Assembly (NCBI GenBank): GCA_026874595.1
Contig: CM049307.1
Location: 81,138,643 to 81,202,642, forward strand
DNA: 64,000 nt
Reading direction: 5' to 3'
DNA from: Sipunculus nudus
Taxonomy: Eukaryota; Annelida; Sipuncula; Golfingiida; Sipunculidae
How positions within the stretch are numbered: position 1 is the stretch's first letter; each line of letters opens with the position of its first letter. This document shows, in pieces, positions 26,201 through 36,060 of this stretch. Under the pieces are notes generated by a model that was given only the letters and a program-made list of their open reading frames with translations, ran no database searches and was not told where the DNA came from. Made by a program: the position numbers and the translations under genes.

Positions 26201-29200
26201 TGTCCATGTACAACAATATGTTAACTGACTATGTTGCACTAAATAGCTGGCACTAGGCAGTAATAAACACTGGGAATTAGTCCATTTTTTTGTAGAAGCA
26301 AATGTTTGAAATTTTATTTGAATAAATGTGCATCAATAAATATATAAGTATTTTGTGTTGAGAAGAGACTGGTTTGTTTTATAATTTTAGGTATAATTAT
26401 GTGTTATCACATAATGCTGTCACACTGAATGTATATTTTCATCATTTCAGATGGATACACTGGCCAAGTCTCATCCGTATAATCCTCTCTGGGCACAGTT
26501 AGGGTGAGATAATGTTATCTTAATGTAATTAAAACAATACTGAATTTATTACCCAAGGCTATCAATTTATTCAAAATTATATACAATGTACTTGGCATAT
26601 GTTTAATGTTGTGCTTTTTTCTTGAAAAAAATATTAAAAAGTACAACTTTTATTATTTTTATGTGAAAATAAAGACATGTACAAGACAATGAAAATTAAC
26701 TGAAAACATTAGAAGCACTATGATATTTTCACTGGAAACCTGATGGATATGACAGGAAAAGATGTTAGCATTTGACAATGGTTAAAAACATTGGCCATAT
26801 TTACACATAAACCATAGATGACCTAGTTTCCTGTTTTGATTTCAGGGATATGTATGGTGCTATTGGTTATCCAATGAGATTATCAAGGACGATCGTGTTG
26901 GGGAAAAAGTCTGATGTGATAACGAGGATACTCCATATTCTCAGTTACTTCATCCGCTGCAGTGAGGTCCAAGAGTACATCGAACAAAAACTGGTCCTTA
27001 CCAGTGAAGAAAGCTCACGAGAAATTGTCACCAGCACGGACACTGATGATGCACATACGCTCACACCCAGTAGCTTGGACAGCAATAAGATTCAGGACTT
27101 CCGCTCTCCATTGAGCCCCAGGGAGCTTGTCAGCAGTCCATGCAGTGATGCTAGTGTAGTTCAACAGGGGGCAGCACTGCTTGGGGCTTACCAGTCAGCA
27201 ACTGGGTCACAGTACAAAGGCAGATCCGTATTTGCAGCTCCAGAAGCCAAATCCACCACTGGATCTCAATCCGCTGGTGGATCTAATTGCGCATCCAGAT
27301 CACAACTTACCGATCTGTCACCTCAGGGTGTTTCTAGTAACAGCTCAAAATCTGTTGAAAATTCACACCATTCTGGCGTGATAAAATCTGATATGCCAAT
27401 ATCTTGTTGTAATGAGTGTACAAAGAATGCAGGGACTAGTGTGTCTGAAATGCATGATGGGAAGTCTAACAAAAGTATGAGTGAAAATGCTGATGATGAA
27501 ATTGACAATGGTAAGTGTAGGATGTCACCAACATTTGTGGTGGAAGTGGTACCTTTTGAGAAAATAAGACACATTGGACGATCAGCAGCAGTTGAAGAGA
27601 CGGAGCTCAGTGTTATTTCCTCATCGCATACCTTGCCATTTGTAAATTTCAAATCGCAGAGTGTTCTTTCACATGATGAAGTGCTTCCTCATGAAACATT
27701 GTCAGTAATTCAGGGAAATATGTGTCAAAAGAATAAAGACAATGGTCCTGCTGTCAGAGATTTGTTTGAATATGATGCTGATGAAAGACCAGATAGTGGA
27801 ATTTATGAATATGAGACCAAACCTCGAGTTCCGGAAAATGTCAGTCTAGTCAGTAATGATACCCACGAGCTGGAATCTGATTCTTGTGCCAAAAATGATA
27901 AGCTATCCTCTGTTGATTTAATATCTGAACTTCCTGTAGAAAATACTGTCGCAGTTTCACGTTTGAAAATTAACGGCAGTAGAGAGGGATTAGTGCTACA
28001 TGCTGATGAACATGATGATCGTGATGATAGTGGAGTTTTCGACACCCACGGTAAAAGTCAGGTCGTTCTCAGTAGAGTACCTTTAGGCCCTGCCAATGAG
28101 CTGGACAGTTCAGCCTGTACATCGTTAGAGGAAAGCACAAATTCTGATTATCAGTCAAACGGAATTGGTCACCGCCCACTTATGTTAATTAGGTCAATTC
28201 ATACCGAAGCCATGAGGAACATTTTCGATGAATATTTCATTGGGGATGGGGCACCTGTTTTAACAGATCTAGCTGACAAATCCATCCAAGAAAGCATAGC
28301 GAAATTACCAACTGCATACAAGAGGCAGATTTCTGACGGTAGTGTGAGCGTTTTCGATGAATACATGGATGAAAATCTTCCAGTAACTGACTGTCTGCTG
28401 CTCAAACCAAAAGCGCATTATCATCGGGGGATATCTCAGGAGAGTAGCTTGAGTATGTTCGATGAGTACTTTTCCGGTGACTCAGATCCGGTTTTGCTTC
28501 CGTCAGAGACCTTCCGTGAGATTGAAGGATCCAAAACGGATGAACTGAATCCGGATCCACAATTAAAGGATGAGTCTTTGTATGATGATAAAAATGTTCA
28601 GTCCAAAGATGAAACACCTGGATTAGTTGATTTTGGTGCTAAACAAAGTGAGAAAGTGAGTAGCAGAACAGAAAACTGTAAAGGTTGTGTAGGACCATGT
28701 GATCATGGTATACATTCTGGAGAAGCAAATACAGATTCAGATTTGCCAAGAGCATGCACTTCAGTGACTGCTCCCAGCAGACCTTCGACTTTACTTGGGA
28801 TTAGCTCAAGGACATGCAAGCCAGAAACAAAGGATTTAGCATCCTTGTTGCCAGGGAAACCAGAACCTGCAGGCCAGAAACCTACCTACCTTCGTCAGGG
28901 CAGCACATTGTCCAACAAATCAAAGTGAGTTTATAAATAAAGCGGGCTAGCTTTACTCAGTGTGATAATAATGATAAATATTAAGTGAGTTTATATGTAA
29001 AGCAAGCTAGCTTTACTCAGTGTGATAATAATGATGAATGTTAAGTGAGTTTATATGTAAAGCAAGCTAGCTTTACTCAGTGTGATAATAATGATAAATG
29101 TTAAGTGAGTTTATATGTAAAGCAAGCTAGCTTTACTCAGTGTGATAATAATGATGAATGTTAAGTGAGTTTATATGTAAAGCAAGCTAGCTTTACTCAG

Positions 29201-32200
29201 TGTGATAATAATGATGAATGTTAAGTGAGTTTATATGTAAAGCAGGCTAGCTTTACTCAGTGTGATAATATTGATGAATGTTGGTAAGTGAGAACCACAT
29301 ATATGTCAGTGTCACCTAATTTCCTTGGTTTAGAGATGAAGACTAACTGAGAGATTTATTCTTCCTTTATATATCCTTGGAAAAAGTATGGGATTGAAAA
29401 AAGAAGAGACTTTACCATGCTTGATATCCTGTGAAACATTTACGATTTAAAACAACACACAATAAATTAAATTATATATGCATACTACAGAAATTAAATA
29501 CAAATTATAATATTCATTGATGAAAGTTGCACCATTACATAACATGCCATTACTTGTATTATACTATATGCTTGAACAAGTGTACATACATTACATACAG
29601 ACAAATGTACATACAGAGACACAAATCCTGCATTGTCACTCATTCTTGGACACCTCCAATGGCATCTTGATAAACCTCTCATAAAAATGGTATAGAAGTG
29701 CAATTATACAATCTAGTCTTTTTATATCCAATGTTTAAATATTTAACCTTTATTTATAATACATTCTCCATGGCTCATGTGGTGAATTTTCAAATGATTC
29801 TGTGTTCTTTATATAACTTATATAACTTTATTTAACTCTTAAGTGTAGCAGTTTAATATAAAAACATACAAGCAAATAGAAACACAAACAAAGGTGAAAG
29901 TTCAACCTCCATCCAAATTTAATGTAAAAGTAAAATGCAAACTAATGTTAATTGGTAAACTAAGCTTATTTTACTTATGTCTTAAGTTAGTTTGCCGAAG
30001 GAGTAAGTGACTTGCAGCCTTGCTCAGTCAGTTTTATGAATCAATATAGTTTGCACAAGATTCACTGTTACTTTGTTGCATAACTTATGAGCTGTTCCAT
30101 ATAACAGGTCCAGCAGTACTGGAGCATCATGTCGACAACGACACATGTCTGGAGCAAGCTGCATCAGCACCGAGTCTACTGACAGCATGGCCAATCTAGT
30201 TGAAGTTGAGCTACCTAGGTATAACATTGATACTTTCTATATCTTTTAGGATTGTTATGGAACAACAAAGCATTGATACATCACAGTACAAAACCAAACA
30301 TTGTGTCAGTTGTGAGTAGTTCAGTAATTGTGAAATATTTTTTATTTTTAACATTTTATGGCAGAATTTATTGCAAGATATTATATAAAAAAATATATAT
30401 ATATATAATTTATGCACAAGAGAACCAGTTATTTTTATAATTTACCAGAAGTCCAACAAATATCTTTAAAATTTATTTTGAAAAATTAAATTTGAACAGT
30501 CATTGTATTAACTATATTGTACCCCTTTCTTAAAGCAAACCCAAACAGGAAAAGTCACTTCCCATATACTGCCTTGAGTGTGTTATAAGAATTTATTCTT
30601 AATTTTCCAAATGTTCCTATGTTCTTTATATAGCCTCATTATTGTTCCCAGTTCCAGGGAAGGGGGGACATTGATCTGGGTTTGTCTGTCCATCTGTCTG
30701 TCTGTATTCTGTCCATCAGGTTTTTCATTTCCATGCGATAAATTTCCTTTCATTCAAATTTGGGTCAGTGATTGCTCTCATACGTGCCTTGGTTGGGATT
30801 GGTTTTGGAGTGTCTGTCTGAAAAATTATTATCACCAGCTCCAAAACAAACAAAAAAACTTCCCTTTTGTTCCCAATCACAAAAAAATTATGACATGTGG
30901 AGACATCTTCAAGGGTCAATGAAAACTTACACACAGGCACTATGACATGTGGAGACATCTTCAGGGGAAAATAATAACTAAAACATATTCAGGAGGCAAG
31001 CATGAAGATCACAGGAACCTAAAATAAGAGGTGGAAGCTGGGGACATTAATTCCATGAATTTGCTTGTTATTTTTAAGTGACTGCAGACTATTACTATCT
31101 ACCATTCAAGTTATATCTAATATGGAGATTTATGTTTGATTGCGTTACAGGTCTAACCTGACAGAGGATCTACGGAGCCGGTTAACGTTTGAGTGTAACT
31201 TTGGTAGTTCGTTACTTGCGGGGTACAATGATCACTACATGTCAGACTTTGTTCTACAAGGCACCAGTGATCAGGGCATCTATAGAAAAGTCCTGAAGGA
31301 TCTGACCATGTCTGTACAGGTAAGTACCAACTTATGTAGATTTACTCAATGTTGCTCATCCTGTACAAACATAAAATTGGTTTACAGGTGTGCTAATCAC
31401 TAGTTATTCAGATATCAGTCAGGTATGTATGTCTGTGATATGGATCTATATATTTACCAATATGTTGTTTATGTAATGGTTTTTCTCAGTGAACAAATTT
31501 ACATTGTAAATTATGTCTTATATTTAATATTTGTCAACACTTCAGCAGAAAAATCACTTACAGTTGACCCCTCACAGAAGTTGAGAACCAATGACTAAAT
31601 AAACATGTATAAAGTTAATAGAGGGCTTTCATTAGAGTGCAAATGCCATTGTCTAGGCAGAAAATTTAGGGCTATTTAGGGGATTTAAAATACTACTTCC
31701 TGGATTCCAAAGTCTCCATTCTAATCTAGTGAATGTCTATGCCTTCACTTATTTAACAAATTGATCAGAAGAACACCTCAGTTTCAATGCTGATAGGAAA
31801 TGTTATATATATATTTATTAAGTGATAAGGAAAGAGAGGAAAAAGTGTATCAGAGCGTTAAATGAAATATTTTTCCTGATATCTGAAACATGCCATGCTA
31901 AGTAAGATGAGCATTTCTTAATACTGTGCCACTTAGTTTAATTATGTCTAAAAACATGCTGAAGACATAACCTCCTTTACACCTGATATAATAGAAATTG
32001 AATAGTTTACTGTACATAAGATGCTGTCTTCAAGTAATTATGACTCTTGATTTTTTTTTCAGAATTCTGTCCTTGATGAACAGATAGCAGAGGCTACCTG
32101 CATACTGGCAGACACTGAAAAATGGTAAGTTTAATTAAACTAAATGTTTCTTACATACATACAACTAAAGAAGCCTGTGAAAATTAGTTTCAGTATCATT

Positions 32201-34066
32201 TGGTCCAGCCCTCTCCACAAAACACCCTGTTACAGCACAGTAAATCAGATTACAAACCATGTTCAGACTGCAAACTATGTTATATGGAATCAACAGTTTG
32301 GCTTTTACAGTGGGAATGCAAAACATACTTCTTCAAGACTATAGTAAACCTGCTTAGTCAATACAGGATATAGCCAATACTGATACTCTTGTGTGTGGAG
32401 GCAGTAAATGACTTCCTGCTTGAAAAACATAGTATAATCTATCATTTTGTATCAGTTTTATATTCTTAGTATTTTGTTTACATTTGTATTGTAACTTGTA
32501 CTTATATATCATTGTAATGTTGATCATATTTTTTTTTAAATGGAACAGGGCCCTGCTTACAGTAAAAGTGTTCTTTTGGTGCAGGCTACCCAGCAGAATG
32601 TTATAATAAAATAATAAATGAGATCAGAACAACATGTAACATTCACAATGAAGAAAACTACATCTTTTGAAAAACTAGCAGTAATAGCTGTTTCCTTATA
32701 TTAAGTTGATTTCTCGTTACTTTTCAGGACAGTTAAGGTGATGTCGTGTCAGTACAGTAAGTCAGAGTACCACAGACAGGTGGAGTGGACGGCGTCCCAG
32801 CTCATTAGTAACTGTATCGAGTCCGTCCATGATATGTGGAAGCTGAAGATGTCACCAGAATTTGTAAGTGAACCGAAGTCTGTCTTCACACAAAATGCAT
32901 GTTGATTGAATGGGGTACAATACGACCTGAATTAACAACCATAATGTTTATGGTTGAAATCCTGTCACAGTCTCAAGGACACAATGATGAAATTTCTATA
33001 TAATCACAGAGATTTGCTTTAATGTTTTAACAACAGGTCATGCCTTCTTGGTTATTCCTTGCCCCATTTATGTAAAACCTTGAATCAAGAAGGCTTTAAA
33101 ATAATGTCATTCTTATAAAAATGGTATGGAAATTACCACCAACAGGCCATGGACCTATCCTTTAAAGAATGTGTTATAAATTTTGGAAGTCATAATATGT
33201 GAAGTGATATCCCACATACAAAAAGTGATATTGTATTGGAGATGAATTCTGATTTTAAAAAAATATTCTCTTTTTCTTTGATTTATTTTTTATGGCATTT
33301 AAAAAGTTTAAAATTCAAGAAACTGCCACAGTCATCATAACTCATTTATTTAAATATTTTCTCTTTTTCATTTAGTATTTGCACCTCAAATTTCAGATAG
33401 TTGTTTTGATCATAATTGTCCAGTTAATTCATAATGTTCAGATTTAAGTATTTTGCCATTATTTCAAAGTTATGACATCTTGCTTCACTGTTTTTCAGTG
33501 TCTGATGCATTTAGAGGACCGTCTACAGGAAGTGTACTTCAAGAGCACCCTCCTGGCTGAGTACTTAAATACACACCAGAAAATCAACATGCAAGAACTA
33601 CCAGATCTGCTTGGGTATGTAACTCTTGAAGAAAGAAAGCACTAGTCCACATAAAATTCATAAAAATGATTTGGCAAATGTATCACCAATGTTACTTACA
33701 GCAAGGAAATATTAACAGGTTTCAGTGGTCTGAAGTCAATTTTGCAGGTTGTTTATATAAGGATTACATTAACAGAATTCAGTAGCCTTCAATCAAAGGT
33801 TGTGTATCAGCAGAACACATGAACAGACATCAGTAATCTACAAGGAAAGGTTGTATATAGAAAGGAAAGGTTTATAGCTTAATTAAAATGAATATGCCTG
33901 AATATATATATAGGTGTATAATAAATTATTTCATTTTTTTCATGAAGATTATTTCTTTAAATTTACGGTTCGTTTTGATTGCAGATTCCACCAGAGTGAC
34001 TTACCATTACTCCTGGCAGTGGCTGGGACTTACACACAACATCTGGGTCTGATGGGTCTAATATGA
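4239..34066 (+). CDS. FNIP: Folliculin-interacting protein (FNIP1/FNIP2 orthologue), complete, 20 coding exons
   Basis: FNIP pairs with folliculin. The heterodimer is the GTPase-activating protein for RagC/D at the lysosome, binds AMPK, and FNIP is an HSP90 co-chaperone (known for the family). Exons join at 4239-4324, 16352-16472, 17920-18030, 19905-20005, 20639-20704, 21117-21217, 21601-21690, 22696-22862, 23230-23312, 23857-23974, 24957-25129, 25711-25828, 26451-26503, 26846-28924, 30108-30218, 31151-31319, 32063-32124, 32728-32863, 33499-33614 and 33985-34066. Every junction has GT/AG and phases match, giving 4143 nt and 1380 residues; human FNIP1 is about 1166. Diagnostic blocks include [20 protein letters not shown] (longin region), [10 protein letters not shown] and [20 protein letters not shown] (DENN region), and a C-terminal block with [19 protein letters not shown]. 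The extra length lies in the single large exon 14, a disordered Ser/Asp/Glu-rich linker. FNIP1 versus FNIP2 cannot be decided; invertebrates usually have one gene. Exons 1 and 3 are the least certain. Confidence 0.93.
6172..8161. mobile_element. 2 kb TIR element with an iterated 15-bp motif, non-autonomous
   Basis: TGGGCCAATTGCG at 6172-6184 is repeated inverted as CGCAATTGGCCCA at 8149-8161. The inverted match extends inward through ATGTACAG (27 positions with few mismatches). No transposase frame exists between them. The interior holds about ten copies of GTTACGGGTGGGACA, one immediately inside the left end in opposite orientation. A target duplication is not clear (short T-rich flanks). 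The superfamily is undetermined. Confidence 0.6.
6202..7980. repeat. Iterated motif GTTACGGGTGGGACA (about 10 copies)
   Basis: Copies at 6202-6216 (complement), 6362-6376 (complement, 2 mismatches), 6524-6538, 6723-6737 (1 mismatch), 7386-7400, 7403-7417, 7419-7433, 7577-7591, 7758-7772 and 7966-7980. Spacers differ in sequence and length, so this is not an ordinary tandem repeat. The three copies at 7386-7433 are spaced 17 and 16 bases apart. Confidence 0.9.
9555..9658. repeat. 104-nt foldback (hairpin) in FNIP intron 1
   Basis: GAGCTTACAAATCT at 9555-9568 is inverted perfectly at 9645-9658 (AGATTTGTAAGCTC). A nested pair, TTTCTCATA near 9592 and TATGAGAAA near 9611, closes an 11-nt loop, with partial pairing between. 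It could be a tiny MITE or a transcribed hairpin. Confidence 0.7.
12500..14010. repeat. 280-bp tandem (satellite-like) array, built as a dimer
   Basis: Units repeat every 280 bases; the segment beginning gtgtaagcg/tgtctgcagcgtaaacg recurs at about 12891, 13171, 13451 and 13731. Within each unit the palindrome GGTGGCGCCACC or a variant occurs twice, about 130-150 bases apart (for example 12638, 12785, 12917, 13065, 13198), so the unit is a diverged dimer. The middle copies are nearly identical and the first copies are more diverged. Confidence 0.9.
14168..14248. repeat. (GGC)n trinucleotide tract, about 27 units
   Basis: An uninterrupted run of about 81 bases at the edge of the Helentron-like element, directly next to the 280-bp array. 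It is G+C 100% inside an AT-rich intron. Confidence 0.97.
16352..16472 (+). CDS. FNIP: FNIP coding exon 2
   Basis: Residues 29-69. It encodes [19 protein letters not shown] followed by RLVFDS, the first strand-helix block of the FNIP N-terminal longin domain. Acceptor ttacag, donor gtgagt, ends in phase 0. Confidence 0.92.
17230..17620. repeat. Dispersed MITE-like repeat, copy 1 (FNIP intron 2)
   Basis: Shares with 53330-53610 the start cctttcacac/ctttcacacac, the stretch gacacttaagcaaag followed by ataaaacgattc, and the gtttgaaaac(a/g)cttt segment. Ends are approximate. Confidence 0.55.
17920..18030 (+). CDS. FNIP: FNIP coding exon 3 (weakly conserved linker)
   Basis: Residues 70-106, rich in Pro, Gly, Arg and Ser. 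The acceptor is tcttcaaag and the donor gtaagt. It is 111 nt long and symmetric (phase 0 in and out), so it could be skipped without a frameshift. I see no clear sequence match to vertebrate FNIP, where this position holds a variable Ser/Gly-rich loop. A second frame is also open across the exon, but only this one joins both neighbours. Confidence 0.65.
18296..19533 (-). mobile_element. hAT-superfamily element, internally deleted, in FNIP intron 3
   Basis: It is flanked by a perfect 8-bp target duplication ATGTTAAG (18288-18295 and 19534-19541), the hAT signature. The terminal inverted repeats begin TAGAGCT. Subterminal regions hold clustered ATCGATTAATCG motifs. At 1238 bp it is too short for a transposase, but it retains one coding exon with a BED zinc finger on the minus strand (19170-19356). 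The perfect duplication implies a fairly recent insertion. Confidence 0.88.
19170..19356 (-). pseudogene. BED-type zinc finger exon of a hAT transposase (fragment)
   Basis: Reading down from ATG at 19356, the frame gives MATNSGAG, then [13 protein letters not shown] and [10 protein letters not shown]. This is the aromatic/CxxC half of a BED finger, the DNA-binding domain of hAT transposases and ZBED proteins. It ends at a good splice donor (G|GTAAGC at 19169). The HxxxH half and the catalytic domain would lie in later exons, which are missing. It cannot make a working transposase. Confidence 0.75.
19905..20005 (+). CDS. FNIP: FNIP coding exon 4
   Basis: Residues 107-139 plus two bases. It encodes [20 protein letters not shown], the most diagnostic FNIP block. 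The acceptor is a tandem tagCAG site, so the exon may start at 19905 or 19908, with or without one Gln. Confidence 0.95.
20639..20704 (+). CDS. FNIP: FNIP coding exon 5
   Basis: Residues 140-161. It completes [20 protein letters not shown], matching the vertebrate IRSPPQLMLSKVF block at the end of the longin domain. Acceptor gtttgcag, donor gtaagt. Confidence 0.93.
21117..21217 (+). CDS. FNIP: FNIP coding exon 6
   Basis: Residues 162-195, a polar Ser/Asn-rich linker ([17 protein letters not shown]). Acceptor ttgcag and donor gtaagt; phases fit both neighbours. It is placed by frame and position rather than by conservation. Confidence 0.82.
21601..21690 (+). CDS. FNIP: FNIP coding exon 7
   Basis: Residues 196-225. 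It encodes an acidic stretch with NEDDYDSGF, comparable to the vertebrate NEDRDSGIARS segment. Acceptor ctatttttag, donor gtacag. Confidence 0.85.
21946..22476 (+). repeat. Dispersed repeat, copy 1 (FNIP intron 7)
   Basis: Closely similar to 57645-58075 in the same orientation. Shared stretches include aactacttaccaacagatta, gaatatgaaggattttgata, aatgaggccagaggtca and attttgcacatttg-type ends. No coding capacity. Family not named. Confidence 0.8.
22696..22862 (+). CDS. FNIP: FNIP coding exon 8
   Basis: Residues 226-281. It carries [11 protein letters not shown] and [14 protein letters not shown], matching the conserved ITPFPSPNSS and RRWRRSQTTSLEN blocks of FNIP proteins. The Ser-rich stretch is a likely phosphorylation region. 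Confidence 0.95.
23230..23312 (+). CDS. FNIP: FNIP coding exon 9
   Basis: Residues 282-308 plus two bases. It encodes [20 protein letters not shown], matching the KKIAIGVIFSLS strand that opens the FNIP DENN module. Acceptor acttgcag, donor gtagaa. Confidence 0.93.
23857..23974 (+). CDS. FNIP: FNIP coding exon 10
   Basis: Residues 309-348. It encodes [20 protein letters not shown], matching the vertebrate [20 protein letters not shown] helix. Acceptor ttacag, donor gtaatg. Confidence 0.95.
24957..25129 (+). CDS. FNIP: FNIP coding exon 11
   Basis: Residues 349-405 plus two bases. [18 protein letters not shown] and the following PMWLNMM correspond to the vertebrate [27 protein letters not shown] region. 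Acceptor atttag, donor gtgagt. Confidence 0.95.
25711..25828 (+). CDS. FNIP: FNIP coding exon 12
   Basis: Residues 406-445. [20 protein letters not shown] is nearly identical to the vertebrate [20 protein letters not shown]. Acceptor ttccacag, donor gtgagt. Confidence 0.96.
26451..26503 (+). CDS. FNIP: FNIP coding exon 13 (53 nt)
   Basis: Residues 446-462. [18 protein letters not shown] matches the vertebrate [17 protein letters not shown]. It is the shortest exon of the gene. Acceptor catttcag, donor gtgaga. Confidence 0.96.
26846..28924 (+). CDS. FNIP: FNIP coding exon 14 (large linker exon)
   Basis: Residues 463-1155. It opens with conserved DENN sequence ([19 protein letters not shown], then [14 protein letters not shown]), followed by about 620 residues of disordered linker rich in Ser, Asp and Glu. 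The linker holds three FDEY(F/M) motifs at residues 923, 966 and 1001. It also has two cysteine clusters, C650/C651/C654 and C1074/C1077/C1081 with H1083. The donor AA|GTGAGT is used; reading on gives an immediate TGA, so intron retention would end the protein here. Confidence 0.95.
28923..29282 (+). repeat. Six tandem copies of a 60-bp unit starting at the exon 14 splice donor
   Basis: Units begin at 28923, 28983, 29043, 29103, 29163 and 29223, each starting AAGTGAGT. The first copy is the most diverged and contains the real exon 14 donor. Every later copy repeats the same potential donor. A remnant follows at 29283. Confidence 0.97.
30108..30218 (+). CDS. FNIP: FNIP coding exon 15
   Basis: Residues 1156-1192, polar and Ser-rich ([20 protein letters not shown]), leading into the C-terminal module. 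Acceptor ataacag and donor gtataa; phase 2 on both sides fits its neighbours. Confidence 0.85.
31151..31319 (+). CDS. FNIP: FNIP coding exon 16
   Basis: Residues 1193-1249. [20 protein letters not shown] and GTSDQ match the vertebrate [23 protein letters not shown] block. Acceptor gttacag, donor gtaagt. Confidence 0.95.
32063..32124 (+). CDS. FNIP: FNIP coding exon 17
   Basis: Residues 1250-1269 plus two bases. [20 protein letters not shown] matches the vertebrate [20 protein letters not shown]. Acceptor tttttcag, donor gtaagt. Confidence 0.96.
32728..32863 (+). CDS. FNIP: FNIP coding exon 18
   Basis: Residues 1270-1315. It begins [11 protein letters not shown] and ends LKMSPEF, aligning with the vertebrate segment that ends KLHLPADF. 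Acceptor ttttcag, donor gtaagt. Confidence 0.93.
33499..33614 (+). CDS. FNIP: FNIP coding exon 19
   Basis: Residues 1316-1353. [20 protein letters not shown] matches the vertebrate [20 protein letters not shown]. Acceptor tttttcag, donor gtatgt. Confidence 0.96.
33985..34066 (+). CDS. FNIP: FNIP coding exon 20 (stop)
   Basis: Residues 1354-1380, then TGA at 34064-34066. [20 protein letters not shown] matches the vertebrate ESNDLPLLTAIASTHSPYV C-terminus. Acceptor attgcag. Confidence 0.94.
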
Positions 34067-35868
34067 GGTCAACAAGTGCAGATGGCATTGCTTGGCCATC
34101 TTTGGCAGCAGTTGGCAGCAACACACTTCAGAGGGGCATAATAATGTGTAATCATGGTGGCTTTTACCAAAAGAATAAGTCCATCGCCAGCTGACTGCAT
34201 CAGCCTCAAACACTGACATAGGAAATCACGTATAATGTTAAGTTTGATAAGTAATTTAAATTATTTGATTTGTTAATTCTGTCATAAATTAGCAATTTAT
34301 TACAATATATGTCTCATGTATTTAATTTAATTATTATTTGGCTCGATATTTTAAGTTCTAATTTTTCTGTTGAATTGTTATTTGTTTTAAGAACAGTGAA
34401 AATATTTTTCTGTGACAATTATAACAGCAGGACATTTGCATAAATCAAAATAAGAATATTTCATAAGCATATAGGTTTCACTGATTTCACAAGTCTAGCT
34501 CCTCAAATGAAAAAAAGGTTTCAAGATTTTATTTGAATATGTTTAACCAATATTTTTGTGCACAGGATTGAATAAATTTCAAAGAAAATGTAAATCAGTA
34601 TCCAGGGCTTGAAATTGGCTAAATTTTCTGCTGGACTGTGAAGTCTGGCAAGACAGAAACTTTACTGGACCCCTAAGGATTTTACTAGATTTTCCCAGAA
34701 GTAATTATGTTTGAAAAAATAATTTATCGCGAGGTTTTGTCCACATTTTGCTGTTTTGTAATGTCTTAATTCATGAAGGTTCCCTCAAAAAGAGATAACT
34801 AGACGATGCATTTCAAGAGAATTGGCAAACTGTTGATTCAACTTGTACCTTACACTTTGTTATTATGTGAATGAATGAATTAAAGTGTGAAATTAAGGAC
34901 TCTCATTTTTTGCTGTGCATTTTCTTCCACTAGTCCTCTGGGCAAGTGCTACTTTTGTGCTATGTGAAGCCTTGGTATATGTAATTATGATCTTTTTTGG
35001 ATCAACTGTGATAAAATCCTGCATAATTTTCATTGTCTCATGTATTAGTTCATTGCCTATATCAGTACCTATATATTGAAAGTGCCCTTTGTGTGTAGAA
35101 TTAAGAAAATGAGAAAAAAATGTGAATATGGATAATTTTATGCCTGTGGTATATTTAGATCGGTCACTGTTCATCAATTACATCTGTAGAGTATGGTATC
35201 CACCTTGGTTCAACAGTTTGTCTGTTTGTATGTGCTCTGTCTGTTTACATGATTCAAATCTTAGTGCAAGTACAAGGTTCTTAATATTTTATTCATAAAT
35301 GAAAAATATGGTACGCTGTGATCCAAGCATTTTTCACATGTTGTATGAATAGATGTATATTATTTATTTCTGTATAATTATGGACTAATAATAAATATTT
35401 TACTGGTAGGCATAATATTGCCAGAAAATGCACTGTCCTCCTCTATGTTAAAGGGTGCCCATTGGTTATTTGAGATATATGTTGTTATCTTTTGTATTTC
35501 TAAATGTTAAAGTATATTGCCAGTTAAGTAATGAGCATATATGGGGTTTATTTAAATCAGATATAAATTAAATATTTTAAAATGAAATTATTTCTGATTT
35601 GCCTCAGTAACATGATCTGAAACATGATATTAAAAGCTATGTTTATATTAATATTCATGTTCTCTGTAAGAACATTCATAAAACTGTATTATACTTCAGT
35701 TTTACCTGTGGCCCTTTTGCTTAACAGCAGTAGATCGAGCAAAACTGCATATACCACTTAATAATTAAAAGAGTATACGTCTTCATATTTTGCTTAATTA
35801 TGCCTTATCCTTTAATTTCAATATCCATTTTCAACTGATGATATGTTAAATATTACAACCATTTCGCA
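34067..35868 (+). other. FNIP 3' UTR and downstream flank
   Basis: No coding sequence after the TGA. Candidate polyadenylation signals AATAAA occur at 34571-34576 and 35390-35395. Which is used cannot be decided from sequence. The region is AT-rich and without repeats I recognise. Confidence 0.5.
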
Positions 35869-36060
35869 AGAAACCAGTTGGAAATTAAGTTTGTGTACCT
35901 GTCTATCAGGATCTACTGGTCCGCCAGAAACCAGTTGGAAATTACGTGTGCGCCTTTAGGCACCTTTCTTTTAGGAACAACAGGCTCGCCAGAAAACCAG
36001 TTGGAAATTGCATGTGTTTCTTCAGGAACCTATTCTATCAGGAACAACAGATGCTTTCGA
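35869..36060. repeat. Three-copy minisatellite, unit about 62-65 bp
   Basis: The phrase agaaaccagttggaaatt recurs at about 35869, 35927 and 35990 (the last with one extra a), followed each time by a similar segment ending in aacaacag or its variant. Confidence 0.8.

Larger units (their letters stand above)
16473..33984 (+). other. FNIP introns 2-19
   Basis: Introns total about 14 kb between exons 2 and 20. Notable contents are a MITE-like repeat in intron 2 (about 17230-17620), the hAT element in intron 3 (18296-19533), a poly-C run at 20772-20788, a dispersed repeat in intron 7 (21946-22476), and the 60-bp donor repeat in intron 14. Intron 15 has a 24-base repeat around 30893 and 30942 (starting gacatgtggagacatcttca). 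The remainder is AT-rich with no recognisable features. Confidence 0.6.

Noticed and set aside
27323-28617. Minus-strand frames opposite FNIP exon 14
   Set aside because: Shadows of the coding strand; no start context or domain.
28923-29282. CRISPR-like array
   Set aside because: Head-to-tail 60-bp repeats without spacers, in a eukaryotic intron.
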